Source: Corynebacterium lubricantis DSM 45231
GTDB lineage: Bacteria > Actinomycetota > Actinomycetes > Mycobacteriales > Mycobacteriaceae
Direction: 5' to 3'
Assembly (NCBI RefSeq): GCF_000379425.1
Contig: NZ_KB902204.1
Location: 62,001-126,000, forward strand
Length of the DNA: 64,000 nt
Under the pieces are notes generated by a model. It was not told where the DNA came from. It saw only the letters and a program-made list of their open reading frames with translations, and searched no databases. This document shows, one piece after another, positions 8,172-17,040 of the stretch. The stretch's first letter is position 1; each line of letters begins with the position of its first letter. Position numbers and translations under genes: made by a program.

Positions 8172-9482
8172 CTAACGTTTCCCCAGGTCAACAAGCCTTC
8201 CCAGGTGCAGCGCGTTACCTAAGACCACACCGGTGTTATTTAAAACATCGTATGCGTCGATCTCCCCGGCGCGGGGATGATCGGGCTCGTTGAGGTCGGG
8301 GCGTTCCAGGCGTACGAAAGCATCCAGATCACCCTCCGGCGGGTTCGCATCCGCCCAGGCATAGACCTGCGCCACTCCTCGGCGCGCGGCGGGCACGGTG
8401 GCGGTGGGCCGATCGTCGAGAAGCACATCCGCGGGCGACTCGGGATCCGGCGCGGCGAGGATTCGCACGGTGCCCGCGAGCTGCGGCGCCTTATCGACGA
8501 TCGCATGTGCCCTCCCGGTATTGTCCCGGTTCGTCAGCTCCGTCACCGGGACCCCGGTGGCTCCGGCAAGCAGCAGCGCCCAGGCTTCGCCCGGGTCGAG
8601 CGAGGTGATCAGGTCGACGGTGACACCCCGGCGTGCATTGCCCAGGGCGATGGTGCGCATGAGCGAGGACACACCACTGCCCTGCTCTCCCGTGATAGCG
8701 GAGACCGTGCCGGGGTGAAGCGGTCCGAATTTCTTGTCCAGCGTGGTCAGGCCCCAGGTGGTGGGCGCCGGAAGGTCTTCGCCTAATAAGTGCGCGAGGA
8801 TCCTGCCGGTGTCTCCGGTAAACGTGGTCGGTGTGTCGGCACGCGGGCAGTTCAACAGGGCGAGTTCAAGATCGGCGGGGTCATGGTATTCACCTGCCCA
8901 CCAGTACAGGGTGTCGATGTAGGCGCGGTAGCTTTGCACGGACCACGGTCCTGTGGGGTCGATCGCGATGCCTGCGCGGTGCAAGGTGGTGGCCACTTGG
9001 GTATCGAGGACGAAGGCCTCGGGAGTAATCGCGGCCAAGTAGCGCGTGAAAATGGCCGGGCCGATGTGGCTGAAGGTGTTGCGCGTGCCGGTGCGGAATT
9101 TCGCATAGGCGGCGAGAACATCGTCGTTGGCGAGAGCCGCGATTTCCTGCAGCGTTGTTTGAGCATCGGTGCCCGAGATGGCGGCGAGTCGGGCTTTATT
9201 GTTGCGCAGGGAGGTCGCGGAGACCGAGGCAATAATTTGGACCATGAGCTGTTGGGCCTGATGCGGGTCCGTGGGGGCAGCTGCGGCTGATTCGGCAATC
9301 TCAGTTACTGATATGGAGGTCCTCGGCAGGCGGTAGGAGATTTTGGCTGCCTTGAGCAGTCGGTTCATTCCTGCCCGGTTCAAGGGGTAGTCCTCGAGCA
9401 TGGGGGTTCTACCGATGTGGAGAGCCAACCATGCAGGAAGCGCTGGGTGGTCCGGGGTCTGCGGGTTCTCGGGATCAGTCAC
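8172..9482 (-). CDS. Unusual protein: OGG-like helical region plus degenerate DnaB-like ATPase domain
   Basis: 436 residues from GTG 9482, with only a weak TAGGAC before it, so an internal start (for example Met28) is possible. Residues about 130-200 (SHIGPAIFTRYLAAITPEAF, VLDTQVATTL, YRAYIDTLYWWA) resemble actinobacterial 8-oxoguanine-glycosylase-fold proteins. From about 243 the protein resembles the C-terminal RecA-like domain of replicative helicase DnaB: GPLHPGTVSAITGEQGSGVS aligns with the Walker A region, but the Lys is replaced by Val. HPRAGEIDAYDVLNNTG ... GRLVDL near the end aligns with the DnaB PGEADLIVAKHRNGPT...F.D tail. No Walker B is evident. ATP hydrolysis is therefore doubtful. 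The function is unknown; its position beside dnaE hints at a DNA role. Confidence 0.6.
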   Translation of the reverse strand: MTDPENPQTPDHPALPAWLALHIGRTPMLEDYPLNRAGMNRLLKAAKISYRLPRTSISVTEIAESAAAAPTDPHQAQQLMVQIIASVSATSLRNNKARLAAISGTDAQTTLQEIAALANDDVLAAYAKFRTGTRNTFSHIGPAIFTRYLAAITPEAFVLDTQVATTLHRAGIAIDPTGPWSVQSYRAYIDTLYWWAGEYHDPADLELALLNCPRADTPTTFTGDTGRILAHLLGEDLPAPTTWGLTTLDKKFGPLHPGTVSAITGEQGSGVSSLMRTIALGNARRGVTVDLITSLDPGEAWALLLAGATGVPVTELTNRDNTGRAHAIVDKAPQLAGTVRILAAPDPESPADVLLDDRPTATVPAARRGVAQVYAWADANPPEGDLDAFVRLERPDLNEPDHPRAGEIDAYDVLNNTGVVLGNALHLGRLVDLGKR

Positions 9483-9539
9483 GTCCTAGATGGTAGCGCG
9501 GATGGTTTAGTCCATTGCCAGGGAGTAAGGTCCCACCTT

Positions 9540-10412
9540 GTGACTTACGGACTCATTGCCTATGTGATGTGGGGACTCTTTCCCGCTTTCTTCCCTCTGT
9601 TGCTGCCGGCTGGTCCGTTGGAGATCCTGGCGCACCGCATTTTGTGGGCCGCCATCATCATGGCGATTGTCCTTTTCTTCACCAAGGGCTGGCGCGAACT
9701 TCGCGACGCCGGACCGAAGACCTGGCTGCAGCTCGTGCTCTCTGGCGCGTTGATCACCGCGAACTGGGGCATTTACGTCGTGGCGGTCAACTCCGGCCAC
9801 GTGGCCGATGCCGCTCTGGGCTACTTCATTAACCCGTTGTTCTCGGTGCTTTTGGGCGTGCTCTTCCTCGGCGAGCGGCTACGCAAATTCCAAGTAGGTG
9901 CAGTGTCCATCGCCGCCGTCGGTGTGGTGTGGTTGCTCTTCTTCGCGGAGCAGGCACCGATCATGGCCCTGGGGCTCACGCTCAGCTTCGGTCTCTACGG
10001 ACTGGCGAAGAAGCGGATCTCGCTGTCGCCCACCACTTCGCTGGCTGGTGAAACCATTGCGATGATGCCTCTGGCCCTGATCTATCTGACCTGGCTGGAG
10101 GGCTCTGGTCAGGGCACCTTCTTCACCGAGGGTGCGTCCCACTCGCTCTTGCTCATCGTCTCCGGCGTGGTGACGGTCCTGCCGTTGTTGTTCTACGGCA
10201 AGGCCGCCAAGCTCCTCCCACTGACCACGATTGGCATGCTGCAATATGTCACACCGACCATGCAGATGCTGTGGGCGCTCTTTGTGACCAACGAGCAGCT
10301 CTCCGCGTCGCGCTGGACGGGCTTTATCATCATCTGGATTGCCGTGGCCCTCTATCTTTGGGATATCGTGCGCTGGCAAAAAGAACGCAAATCGGTTCGC
10401 CACACCGAATAA
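9540..10412 (+). CDS. rarD: RarD/EamA-family membrane transporter
   Basis: 290 residues from GTG 9540, chosen because the family starts with a short N-terminus before the first membrane helix (LIAYVMWGLFPAFFPLL). The reading frame is open further upstream, but that part overlaps the divergent gene. About ten hydrophobic helices in two EamA halves are visible, with LGYFINPLFSVLLGVLFLGERL, a hallmark of RarD. It belongs to the drug/metabolite transporter superfamily. RarD was named for chloramphenicol sensitivity, but the natural substrate is not established. It is divergent from the OGG/DnaB-like gene. Confidence 0.85.
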   Translation: MTYGLIAYVMWGLFPAFFPLLLPAGPLEILAHRILWAAIIMAIVLFFTKGWRELRDAGPKTWLQLVLSGALITANWGIYVVAVNSGHVADAALGYFINPLFSVLLGVLFLGERLRKFQVGAVSIAAVGVVWLLFFAEQAPIMALGLTLSFGLYGLAKKRISLSPTTSLAGETIAMMPLALIYLTWLEGSGQGTFFTEGASHSLLLIVSGVVTVLPLLFYGKAAKLLPLTTIGMLQYVTPTMQMLWALFVTNEQLSASRWTGFIIIWIAVALYLWDIVRWQKERKSVRHTE

Positions 10413-10433
10413 GCGAGCAGATTATGCGGCAGG

Positions 10434-11030
10434 TTAGACCGCTGGGACCCCGTTGAACTCGGAGTGCACGTTAACGGGTTGGATCCCAAACATTCCCCAG
10501 GCAGCGTCCGAGGGGAGCGCCTCCACGGTGGCCACGTAGGGCTCGTCGTAAAGCGAGCGAAGCGTTGCGGGATCGTCCCACACCACAACCGCATCGATGC
10601 GCTCGGGCACGGGCACGTCGCCGATGCCCTGGAGGCTGTACGCGATGCGGTCGAGGTCGCGCTGGAACACGTCGGCGCGATCCTCGCCCGCGATGGGCTC
10701 GGGCAGCGCGCGGGCCGAGGCCACGCCGATTGTCATCGCACTGACGCGCTCGACCTCGGTGAGCTGGTTGGCGGCTTCTTCAGGGGTCAGCGAATCGGTA
10801 AAGGCGACCAGCGCATAGGAATTTTCCTCGCTCGCTGGATCGAGTGCTTCGACAGAGGCGGAGGCGCGCTCGGAGTAGTCGGCGAAGGATTCGCCGTTAT
10901 GTTGCCCGAGCTGATCCCCGTTGATGGGTTCCGGAGCAGGCGTGCGCGCCCCGAGGTAAAACACCAGTGCCACAAAGGCAATCACGCAGATGAAGGCGAG
11001 GGCGACTCGGCCCCTGTTAAAGGAATTCAT
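10434..11030 (-). CDS. Membrane-anchored protein of unknown function
   Basis: 198 residues from ATG 11030, which overlaps the rluD stop codon as ATGA and has AAGGAG seven bases upstream; a longer open frame to 11207 runs inside rluD and is unlikely. Residues 7-27 are one membrane helix ([20 protein letters not shown]), then an acidic, probably extracytoplasmic domain containing two segments of the form [17 protein letters not shown] and [16 protein letters not shown]. No named family recognised. It is the last gene of the lspA-rluD transcription unit and is translationally coupled to rluD. Confidence 0.75.
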   Translation of the reverse strand: MNSFNRGRVALAFICVIAFVALVFYLGARTPAPEPINGDQLGQHNGESFADYSERASASVEALDPASEENSYALVAFTDSLTPEEAANQLTEVERVSAMTIGVASARALPEPIAGEDRADVFQRDLDRIAYSLQGIGDVPVPERIDAVVVWDDPATLRSLYDEPYVATVEALPSDAAWGMFGIQPVNVHSEFNGVPAV

Positions 11031-11953
11031 CCCCGCATCTCCTTGAGGGCGTTGGCCAAGTCGTCGGGGTACGGCGACTCGACTTCCATAAAGTCTCCAG
11101 TGCGCGGATGGTTGAAACCCAAGCGCACGGCGTGAAGCCACTGCCGGTCCAGGCCCACGCGCTTGGCCAGGTTGGGATCGGAGCCGTACATGGGATCGCC
11201 CACGCACGGGTGCCCGATGGCCGACATGTGCACACGGATCTGGTGGGTCCGGCCCGTTTCCAGGTGTACTTCAATCAGGCTGGCTTCGCGGAAGGCCTCG
11301 AGAACCTCGTAGTGTGTCACGGCGGCTTTACCGTCGCTGGTCACGGCAAACTTCCAGCCCGACGACGGATGCCGACCAATCGGTGCGTCAATGGTGCCGA
11401 CAATGGGATCGGGCAAACCCTGGACGACCGCGTGATACGTCTTCGTCACCGTGCGCTCCTTAAAAGCGCGCTTGAGCACGGAGTAGCCCAGCTCGCTGGC
11501 GGCAACAACCATCACCCCGGAGGTTCCCACATCTAGTCGCTGCACGATGCCTTGTCGCTCGGGCGGGCCGGAGGTGGAAATCCGGTAGCCTGCGGCCGCC
11601 AGCCCGCCGACCACGGTGGGGCCCTCCCATCCCACAGTCGGATGCGCGGCAACGCCGACAGGTTTGTTCACCGCGATGACGTCGCGATCCTCGTACAGGA
11701 TGTCTAGGCCCTCGACAATTTCTTCCTTCGGCATCGGTGGGGTTTTGGGTTCGGGCAGGGTCACTTCCAAAACGACCCCTTCTCGCAAGCGGTCGGATTT
11801 GGTCACGGAGTTTCCGTCCACGAGCACATCTCCGGCTGCTGAGATCTCGGCGGCAACGCTGCGGGAAATCCCAAAAATCTTGGCCACGGCAGCGTCGACA
11901 CGCATCCCTTCGAAGGTATCGGGGATCACCATCCGGCGAAAGTCTCCGCTCAT
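11027..11953 (-). CDS. RluA/RluD-family pseudouridine synthase
   Basis: 308 residues from ATG 11953, which overlaps the lspA stop as ATGA and has GAGGAA upstream; the frame extends to 11998 inside lspA. An N-terminal S4 RNA-binding domain ([20 protein letters not shown]) is followed by the catalytic domain with the motif [16 protein letters not shown], whose Asp is the nucleophile, and the family's [19 protein letters not shown]. It converts uridine to pseudouridine in RNA, most probably 23S rRNA if it is a true RluD. It lies directly after lspA, the usual arrangement in many bacteria. Confidence 0.92.
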   Translation of the reverse strand: MSGDFRRMVIPDTFEGMRVDAAVAKIFGISRSVAAEISAAGDVLVDGNSVTKSDRLREGVVLEVTLPEPKTPPMPKEEIVEGLDILYEDRDVIAVNKPVGVAAHPTVGWEGPTVVGGLAAAGYRISTSGPPERQGIVQRLDVGTSGVMVVAASELGYSVLKRAFKERTVTKTYHAVVQGLPDPIVGTIDAPIGRHPSSGWKFAVTSDGKAAVTHYEVLEAFREASLIEVHLETGRTHQIRVHMSAIGHPCVGDPMYGSDPNLAKRVGLDRQWLHAVRLGFNHPRTGDFMEVESPYPDDLANALKEMRG

Positions 11954-12528
11954 AGGGTTTCCTCTGCGGACTGCTTCTGCTTCCGGCTTTCTCCCCAATC
12001 TTCGAAGAGAATGGCCAGGACAAAGATGATCACGCCCACGGTAATCGATGCGTCGGCGATGTTGAATACGGCGAAGTTGCCCACGGAGATGTAATCCACA
12101 ACGTGGCCGAACCAGAAGCCGGGCTCGCGGAATAGCCGGTCACACAGGTTGCCCAGCGCGCCACCGGCCAGCAGCGCTAGTCCCAGCGCCTGCCACTTGT
12201 CCTTGATTCGGGGCGCAGCAATGAGCACGCCGACAACGAAGACCAGCTGGATCGTGGTGAACAGCCAGGTAGAATCCTGCCCCATAGAAAAGGCCGCACC
12301 GGGATTAAACAGCAGGTAGAAGCGGAACCAGTCGCCGATAATGGGGACGGGAACGCCAGGCTCCAACCAACTCAGCATGAATTGCTTGACCAGTTGGTCT
12401 ATCGCTGCAATGACAATGATGATTGCCACCATGCCACCCACCATGCGCGCTCGGTTATAGCCGCGACGCGATTTCTCGCCCTGCGCATTACGTACTTTCC
12501 CATTATCCTCGACCATCTCCCACCACAT
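11950..12528 (-). CDS. lspA: Prolipoprotein signal peptidase
   Basis: 192 residues from ATG 12528; ATG 12516 is an alternative, and neither has a well-placed Shine-Dalgarno, so a leaderless transcript is possible. Four membrane helices carry the family motifs [20 protein letters not shown] and [17 protein letters not shown]. The two catalytic aspartates are in NLCDR and NIADA. It cleaves the signal peptide of diacylglyceryl-modified prolipoproteins at the membrane; several lipoprotein substrates are encoded nearby (12627, 15966). First gene of an overlapping three-gene unit. Confidence 0.95.
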   Translation of the reverse strand: MWWEMVEDNGKVRNAQGEKSRRGYNRARMVGGMVAIIIVIAAIDQLVKQFMLSWLEPGVPVPIIGDWFRFYLLFNPGAAFSMGQDSTWLFTTIQLVFVVGVLIAAPRIKDKWQALGLALLAGGALGNLCDRLFREPGFWFGHVVDYISVGNFAVFNIADASITVGVIIFVLAILFEDWGESRKQKQSAEETL

Positions 12529-12626
12529 TAGTGCTAACCCACCCGTTTCGAACTATTGCTTCGGCTTTGCTGCCAAACCGCTCACCATTCATGGCAGTGG
12601 AAGTCCGGTGAGGTAGTTTCAAAGGT

Positions 12627-13601
12627 GTGCAATTTCGACGTGTGTTAACGCCCCTTGTTCTCTCCAGCGCTTTAGTCCTTGCAGCGTGTAGTCAAGAACC
12701 GGATCCGCTAGCGGAAGTTCCGGCGTTCTCGGTGGACGTGGCCCGCGTTAATATCGTCGAAGTGGGTACCAACCCGCAAGTGCTGCGCTACAGCGATCTT
12801 CCAGCAGACGGCGCAGAAGAAGGTGCAGAAGCCACGACTCAGCAGTACACCCTCGATATCGCTGACGGTTTCGATCAGGCCGTCGTCGCCTCGAGCGCAC
12901 TGGATACCCAAGCTCCCGCGGACTTCGGGTTCGAGCCCACGGAGTTCCGCCTCAGCGCGCAGACCACCCCTGCCCCCGCACCGGGTGAAGAAGAGATTGA
13001 CGCCACGCGAAAAGTGGACTTCACCCTCGATGGAACCACCGCCCAAGCACCTCGGATCCAGGAAGACCTCGACACCGCGAACGGGTTCCTTATGTCCTGG
13101 CGCGCCACGGACCCGGGACGCGTCAGCACGCTGAAACTGCTCTCCCCCGACGAATCCGAAGACGAGGGCCGCGCGGCCGCGGAGGCCGGCATGCTCACCG
13201 TATTGACCTCGAACGTCATTTTCCCCACCGAAGAAATTGGCGAGGGCGGATCGTGGACGGTGGAATCACGCGTCACCGGCGACACCACAATGTTGCGGAC
13301 CACCACGTATACGGTCACCGCACTGAGTGCCGATTCCGTTGACTTGGATGTCTCCATCGAGGAGCGCCCTGCCCAAGCGACGCTGAATTTCGACGAGACC
13401 ACCAACCCCGAGCTGGCGGGCCAGTCGCTGAAGGTGGAGAGCTCGAATACTTCCTCCGAGGGCAGTCTGACGGTCGATTTTGATTCGCCCATTCCTGTTG
13501 CCGGCGGCATCACCAGCACAACGCGCGTCGTCTATGCGGGCGATCAGGCTGATTTCCGGATCGTCCAGGATCAAGGCGCAAGTATCCAGTATCAGTCGTA
13601 A
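12627..13601 (+). CDS. Lipoprotein of unknown function
   Basis: 324 residues from a GTG start. Residues 1-20 are a lipoprotein signal peptide with lipobox LAAC, so Cys21 is probably lipidated and the protein tethered outside the membrane. The rest is Thr/Asp/Glu-rich and predicted beta-strand-rich (TTRKVDFTLDG-type repeats, MLRTTTYTVTALSADSVDLD). It resembles actinobacterial DUF6263-type lipoproteins, but that is a weak match from memory. It is divergent from lspA, with about 100 bp between them. Confidence 0.75.
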   Translation: MQFRRVLTPLVLSSALVLAACSQEPDPLAEVPAFSVDVARVNIVEVGTNPQVLRYSDLPADGAEEGAEATTQQYTLDIADGFDQAVVASSALDTQAPADFGFEPTEFRLSAQTTPAPAPGEEEIDATRKVDFTLDGTTAQAPRIQEDLDTANGFLMSWRATDPGRVSTLKLLSPDESEDEGRAAAEAGMLTVLTSNVIFPTEEIGEGGSWTVESRVTGDTTMLRTTTYTVTALSADSVDLDVSIEERPAQATLNFDETTNPELAGQSLKVESSNTSSEGSLTVDFDSPIPVAGGITSTTRVVYAGDQADFRIVQDQGASIQYQS

Positions 13602-13671
13602 GTACCTGCACTCCCGCTGCAGGAAGTAGAGTTACAGGTACAGTTGTCTCTCCTGCCGGAAGGGTGTCACC

Positions 13672-15366
13672 ATGGTTGCTCCACAACACTTCAACGTCGA
13701 CGGAGTGTCATTCTCCTATCCTGGTGGCAATCGTGTGCTCACCGATATTTCCTTCCCGGTGCCCTCAGGATCTGTCACCGGTCTCATCGGCGAAAATGGT
13801 TCAGGAAAATCCACACTCCTCTCGCTGATCGCTGGAGACCTCGTGCCCGATGTTGGCACGATTATTACTCCAGAGATCACGGGCTTTATCGCACAGGAGA
13901 CGTCCTTGCCGTTCACGGCACCCGCAGCAGCGCTTATCGACGAAGCCGTGGAAGAACTCCGCGACATCGAACGTACCATTGGCGTGCTTTCCGAGACCAT
14001 GGCCTCCGACCCCGATGCCCCAGGTCTTGCTGACCAATTCGATATCGCCCTCGCGCGTGCCGAGTCCTCCGGTGTCTGGGAGTTGGAAACTCGCATTTCC
14101 ACGGTGTTGGCTGGTCTGGGACTTGCCAACGTGGACCTTGCAACCCCCTTGGGTGAGATGAGCGGTGGCCAACGCCGCCGCTTCGCGCTAGCCACCTTGT
14201 TGCTGCGCCCGGTCGATGGCATGGTTCTCGACGAGCCCACCAACCACCTCGACGACGAAGCGGTGGATTTCTTGGTCGCCGAACTCGAGGCATTCTCCGG
14301 GCCTGTGCTGGTGGCCTCCCACGACCGCTATTTCCTGGATACGGCGTGCGACGGACTTGTCGATCTCGATCCCAGTTTGGGCGCCGAGGGCGGTTTTGGC
14401 GAAGAAACCCGCCAGGGCCAGCGTTTTAGCGGTTCCTTTACCGATTATCTTGCGGCCCGCGAGGCGCGTCGTCAGCGGTGGGCCAGTGACTATGCCGCCC
14501 AGGAACATGAGCGTGCGCGTTTAGAAAAGGCCGCCGGCCAATCGGAAGAGGACGTCTTCCACAGCCACGAGAACAAGACGGAGATTCGCGCGGCTTCGAA
14601 ATTCTTTGCCGACAGGGCTGCGAAAACCGTGGGCAATCGTCTACGCAGCGCGCGCGCCAACCTCGAGGCACTTGAGCGCGACGCCATCCCGCGCCCACCT
14701 GCGCGCCTGCGCTTCCATGGGATTCCGCAGCACGACACGGCTTCATTGGGTGAGCCCGCTGTAAACGCCAAGGACCTGGCCGTGCCCAACCGGCTCGCAC
14801 CGCTGACCTTGAAGGTCCAACCCGGGGAGCAGCTGCTCGTCGAGGGGCCAAACGGGTCGGGCAAGTCCACACTGCTCAAGCTCATCGACGGTGTGATCAC
14901 CGACTTCGAGGGTGAGCTGCTCATCCCCGAGGAACTGACCATCGATCGCCTCGAGCAGGACGACGATTGGAAGGACTTGAGCCAGACCGCGGAGGAAATC
15001 TTCAGCGCGCGCACGCCGAAAGGCACTCCCTCCCTCGTGGAGATGGGCCTGATGACGGAGGCACAATCCCAGACAAAGCTGGAGGACCTCTCGCTCGGGC
15101 AGCGCCGCCGCGTGTCGCTGGGCATCATCTTGGCCAGCCCGCCGGATTTATTGCTTCTCGACGAGCCCACCAACCACTTGTCCCTCGCGTTGGCCGAGGA
15201 ACTCGAGTCGGCCCTGCTCGATTTCCCGGGCACTGTCATCTTGACTAGTCACGACCGGTGGATTCGTCGCCGGTGGCGCAAGCGCAAGGAACAAAAAGAT
15301 AATCGCGCCACACTGCTCAGCCTGAAAACCTTGTGGTCCAGCGAGGTGTGGCGCGACGAAGACTAG
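13672..15366 (+). CDS. ABC-F family ATP-binding protein
   Basis: 564 residues with two ABC cassettes and no membrane segments. Cassette 1 has Walker A GENGSGKST, signature MSGGQRRR and DEPTNHLDDEA. A charged linker (about residues 250-345) follows, then cassette 2 with GPNGSGKST, LSLGQRRR and LLDEPTNHLS. ABC-F proteins bind the ribosomal E site, either as translation factors or as antibiotic-protection proteins; the sequence alone does not decide between them. Cassette 2 ends soon after its SHDRW switch with a short basic tail. ATG preceded by GGAAGGGTG. It is convergent with the next gene, with only three bases between the stops. Confidence 0.92.
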   Translation: MVAPQHFNVDGVSFSYPGGNRVLTDISFPVPSGSVTGLIGENGSGKSTLLSLIAGDLVPDVGTIITPEITGFIAQETSLPFTAPAAALIDEAVEELRDIERTIGVLSETMASDPDAPGLADQFDIALARAESSGVWELETRISTVLAGLGLANVDLATPLGEMSGGQRRRFALATLLLRPVDGMVLDEPTNHLDDEAVDFLVAELEAFSGPVLVASHDRYFLDTACDGLVDLDPSLGAEGGFGEETRQGQRFSGSFTDYLAAREARRQRWASDYAAQEHERARLEKAAGQSEEDVFHSHENKTEIRAASKFFADRAAKTVGNRLRSARANLEALERDAIPRPPARLRFHGIPQHDTASLGEPAVNAKDLAVPNRLAPLTLKVQPGEQLLVEGPNGSGKSTLLKLIDGVITDFEGELLIPEELTIDRLEQDDDWKDLSQTAEEIFSARTPKGTPSLVEMGLMTEAQSQTKLEDLSLGQRRRVSLGIILASPPDLLLLDEPTNHLSLALAEELESALLDFPGTVILTSHDRWIRRRWRKRKEQKDNRATLLSLKTLWSSEVWRDED

Positions 15367-15369
15367 CTT

Positions 15370-15966
15370 TTACTGAGCCGGTGCAGGCTCCGAAGCATCA
15401 GCAGGTGCGTCGGTCGATTCGCCCTCTGGCGCCGACGCGGCGCACATCTCCGGTACCTGGTCAGGCTCAACGGTGTTGGTGATCAGGGTGCAGGCCCAGG
15501 ACTGGGAGAGCTGCCACTGACCGTCTTCGTAGATGAACTCGACGTTTTCGGCCAACTGGGTGGCCTGGTCAGGCTGGGTGAAGTTCACGGTGGTGAGCAC
15601 GGAGTTTGGTGCGTACCCTGGCAGAACTGGATCGACGACCTGGAAGTTAGCGCCAGACTCTTCCTGGGACATGGCCATGGTGTCGAACAACTCAGGAGCG
15701 GTTTCGCCGCCCTGAACGGTCTGGACACGGTCCTCCATTGGAAGGCTGGAATCGGTGGCGCGCGCGAGCACGTCGTTGAGTTCCGCTGCCGAAGGCAAGT
15801 CAGGGGTCTCGGTTTCTGGTGCGTCGCTAGACGATGCCGTGGTCTCTGCAGCGCTGGCGCTGGTCTCTTCGGTGGTTCCGTTCTCGCCCTCATCGCTGGA
15901 GCAAGCGACCAAGCTGACAGAAAGGCCAAATGCTGCAATGAGTGCCGAGATCTTCTTCGCGTTCAC
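15370..15966 (-). CDS. MTB12-like low-molecular-weight antigen lipoprotein
   Basis: 198 residues. Signal peptide with lipobox VAC (lipidated Cys about residue 22), then a Thr/Ser/Glu linker to about residue 58. The C-terminal domain starts LPSAAELNDVLARATDSS and includes VQTVQGGETAPELFD and ENVEFIYEDGQWQLSQSWACTL. This is the layout of the mycobacterial MTB12/CFP2 antigen domain. Function in the envelope is unknown. Transcribed divergently from the asparaginase gene. Confidence 0.8.
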   Translation of the reverse strand: MNAKKISALIAAFGLSVSLVACSSDEGENGTTEETSASAAETTASSSDAPETETPDLPSAAELNDVLARATDSSLPMEDRVQTVQGGETAPELFDTMAMSQEESGANFQVVDPVLPGYAPNSVLTTVNFTQPDQATQLAENVEFIYEDGQWQLSQSWACTLITNTVEPDQVPEMCAASAPEGESTDAPADASEPAPAQ

Positions 15967-16085
15967 GTATTCTCCTTGAACTTGGTTTTCCGGCGCCGTG
16001 GAAAGCCGAGGTGTCGCCGGGGCGCCTTTGCATAACTACCCCATACGTTACAGTTTTGTGACTTAAACGCCAAAGTTAAAACGCT

Positions 16086-17033
16086 ATGGCAAGCTGTATT
16101 CTTATGCAATTCCCCGGAACTTCGGACCCCACTGTCACCGTCATCGCCACCGGCGGCACGATCGCCTCCACCGCCGATGCGCAAGGCGCGCGAGTGCCAA
16201 CGCTCGACGGCGCAGCGCTCATTGCGCACAGCGGCACACCCATTCCTACCAGGGTGATCGATTCGACTTCACTCGATTCTTCCTCGATGCGGCTCGCCGA
16301 CATCGACGAACTCGCCGGCCACATCCAGGAGGCTTTCGCCGATCCCACCACGAGCGGTGTCGTGGTGACGCATGGCACGGATTCCATGGCAGAGACGGCG
16401 CTCGCGCTCGATGTCATGCTTGACGACGAACGCCCTGTCGTCCTCACCGGAGCGCAATTACCCGCGGACGATCCGCACGCGGACGGCCCCGAGAATCTCG
16501 CGGGCGCGATTGCTCTCGCAGCACTGCCCGCCCAGCAGCCCGGGGTGCAGATTCACTTCGGCGGGATGACATTGCCTGCCCGCGGCGCGTTGAAGCGCCA
16601 CACTTATGAGATGCAGGCATTTACCTCCTCTGCCACGACCCCACTTTCCCGTCCCCGCCCCGTGGGTGTTCACCGTCTCGCAGGCAAAAATGTTGTTGTT
16701 ATCGCCGCGTGGCCCGGCGCGGGCCGGGCCGAGGTGGATGCGATCGTCGCAACGCGTCCCGATGGCATCGTCGTCGCTGGCCTCGGTGCCGGAAACATCT
16801 CGGCCGACATGGGGCGCGCCCTGGGCGAGTGTCTGCAGGCCGGAATTCCGGTGGTTGTGTCCACGCAGGTGCCTTTTGGTCCGGTCGCCTTCGACTATGG
16901 TGGCGCCGGCGGTGGAAATACGTTGGGCTCGCTCGGCGCGCTTTCGGCGGGTTATCTCTCCCCCGGCCAGGCGCGCATGGCGCTGACGGTTGCGCTCGCA
17001 TCGGGTACGGATCCCGCAGTCCTTCTGGCTTAA
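16086..17033 (+). CDS. ansA: L-asparaginase
   Basis: 315 residues from ATG 16086, or 309 from ATG 16104; neither start has a clear Shine-Dalgarno. Motif 1 VIATGGTIAST carries the first catalytic Thr, and motif 2 VVVTHGTDSMAETA carries the second Thr-Asp pair. It hydrolyses asparagine to aspartate and ammonia. No signal peptide is seen, so it is probably cytoplasmic. The C-terminal part (VVSTQVPFGPVAFDYGGAGG) is typical of the family. It is convergent with dinB, separated by seven bases. Confidence 0.9.
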   Translation: MASCILMQFPGTSDPTVTVIATGGTIASTADAQGARVPTLDGAALIAHSGTPIPTRVIDSTSLDSSSMRLADIDELAGHIQEAFADPTTSGVVVTHGTDSMAETALALDVMLDDERPVVLTGAQLPADDPHADGPENLAGAIALAALPAQQPGVQIHFGGMTLPARGALKRHTYEMQAFTSSATTPLSRPRPVGVHRLAGKNVVVIAAWPGAGRAEVDAIVATRPDGIVVAGLGAGNISADMGRALGECLQAGIPVVVSTQVPFGPVAFDYGGAGGGNTLGSLGALSAGYLSPGQARMALTVALASGTDPAVLLA

Positions 17034-17040
17034 TCTGGGC

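Noticed and set aside
13602..13641. Nested inverted repeat GTACCTG...CAGGTAC after the lipoprotein gene as a terminator
   Set aside because: Weak stem, long loop and no T-tract; may be chance.
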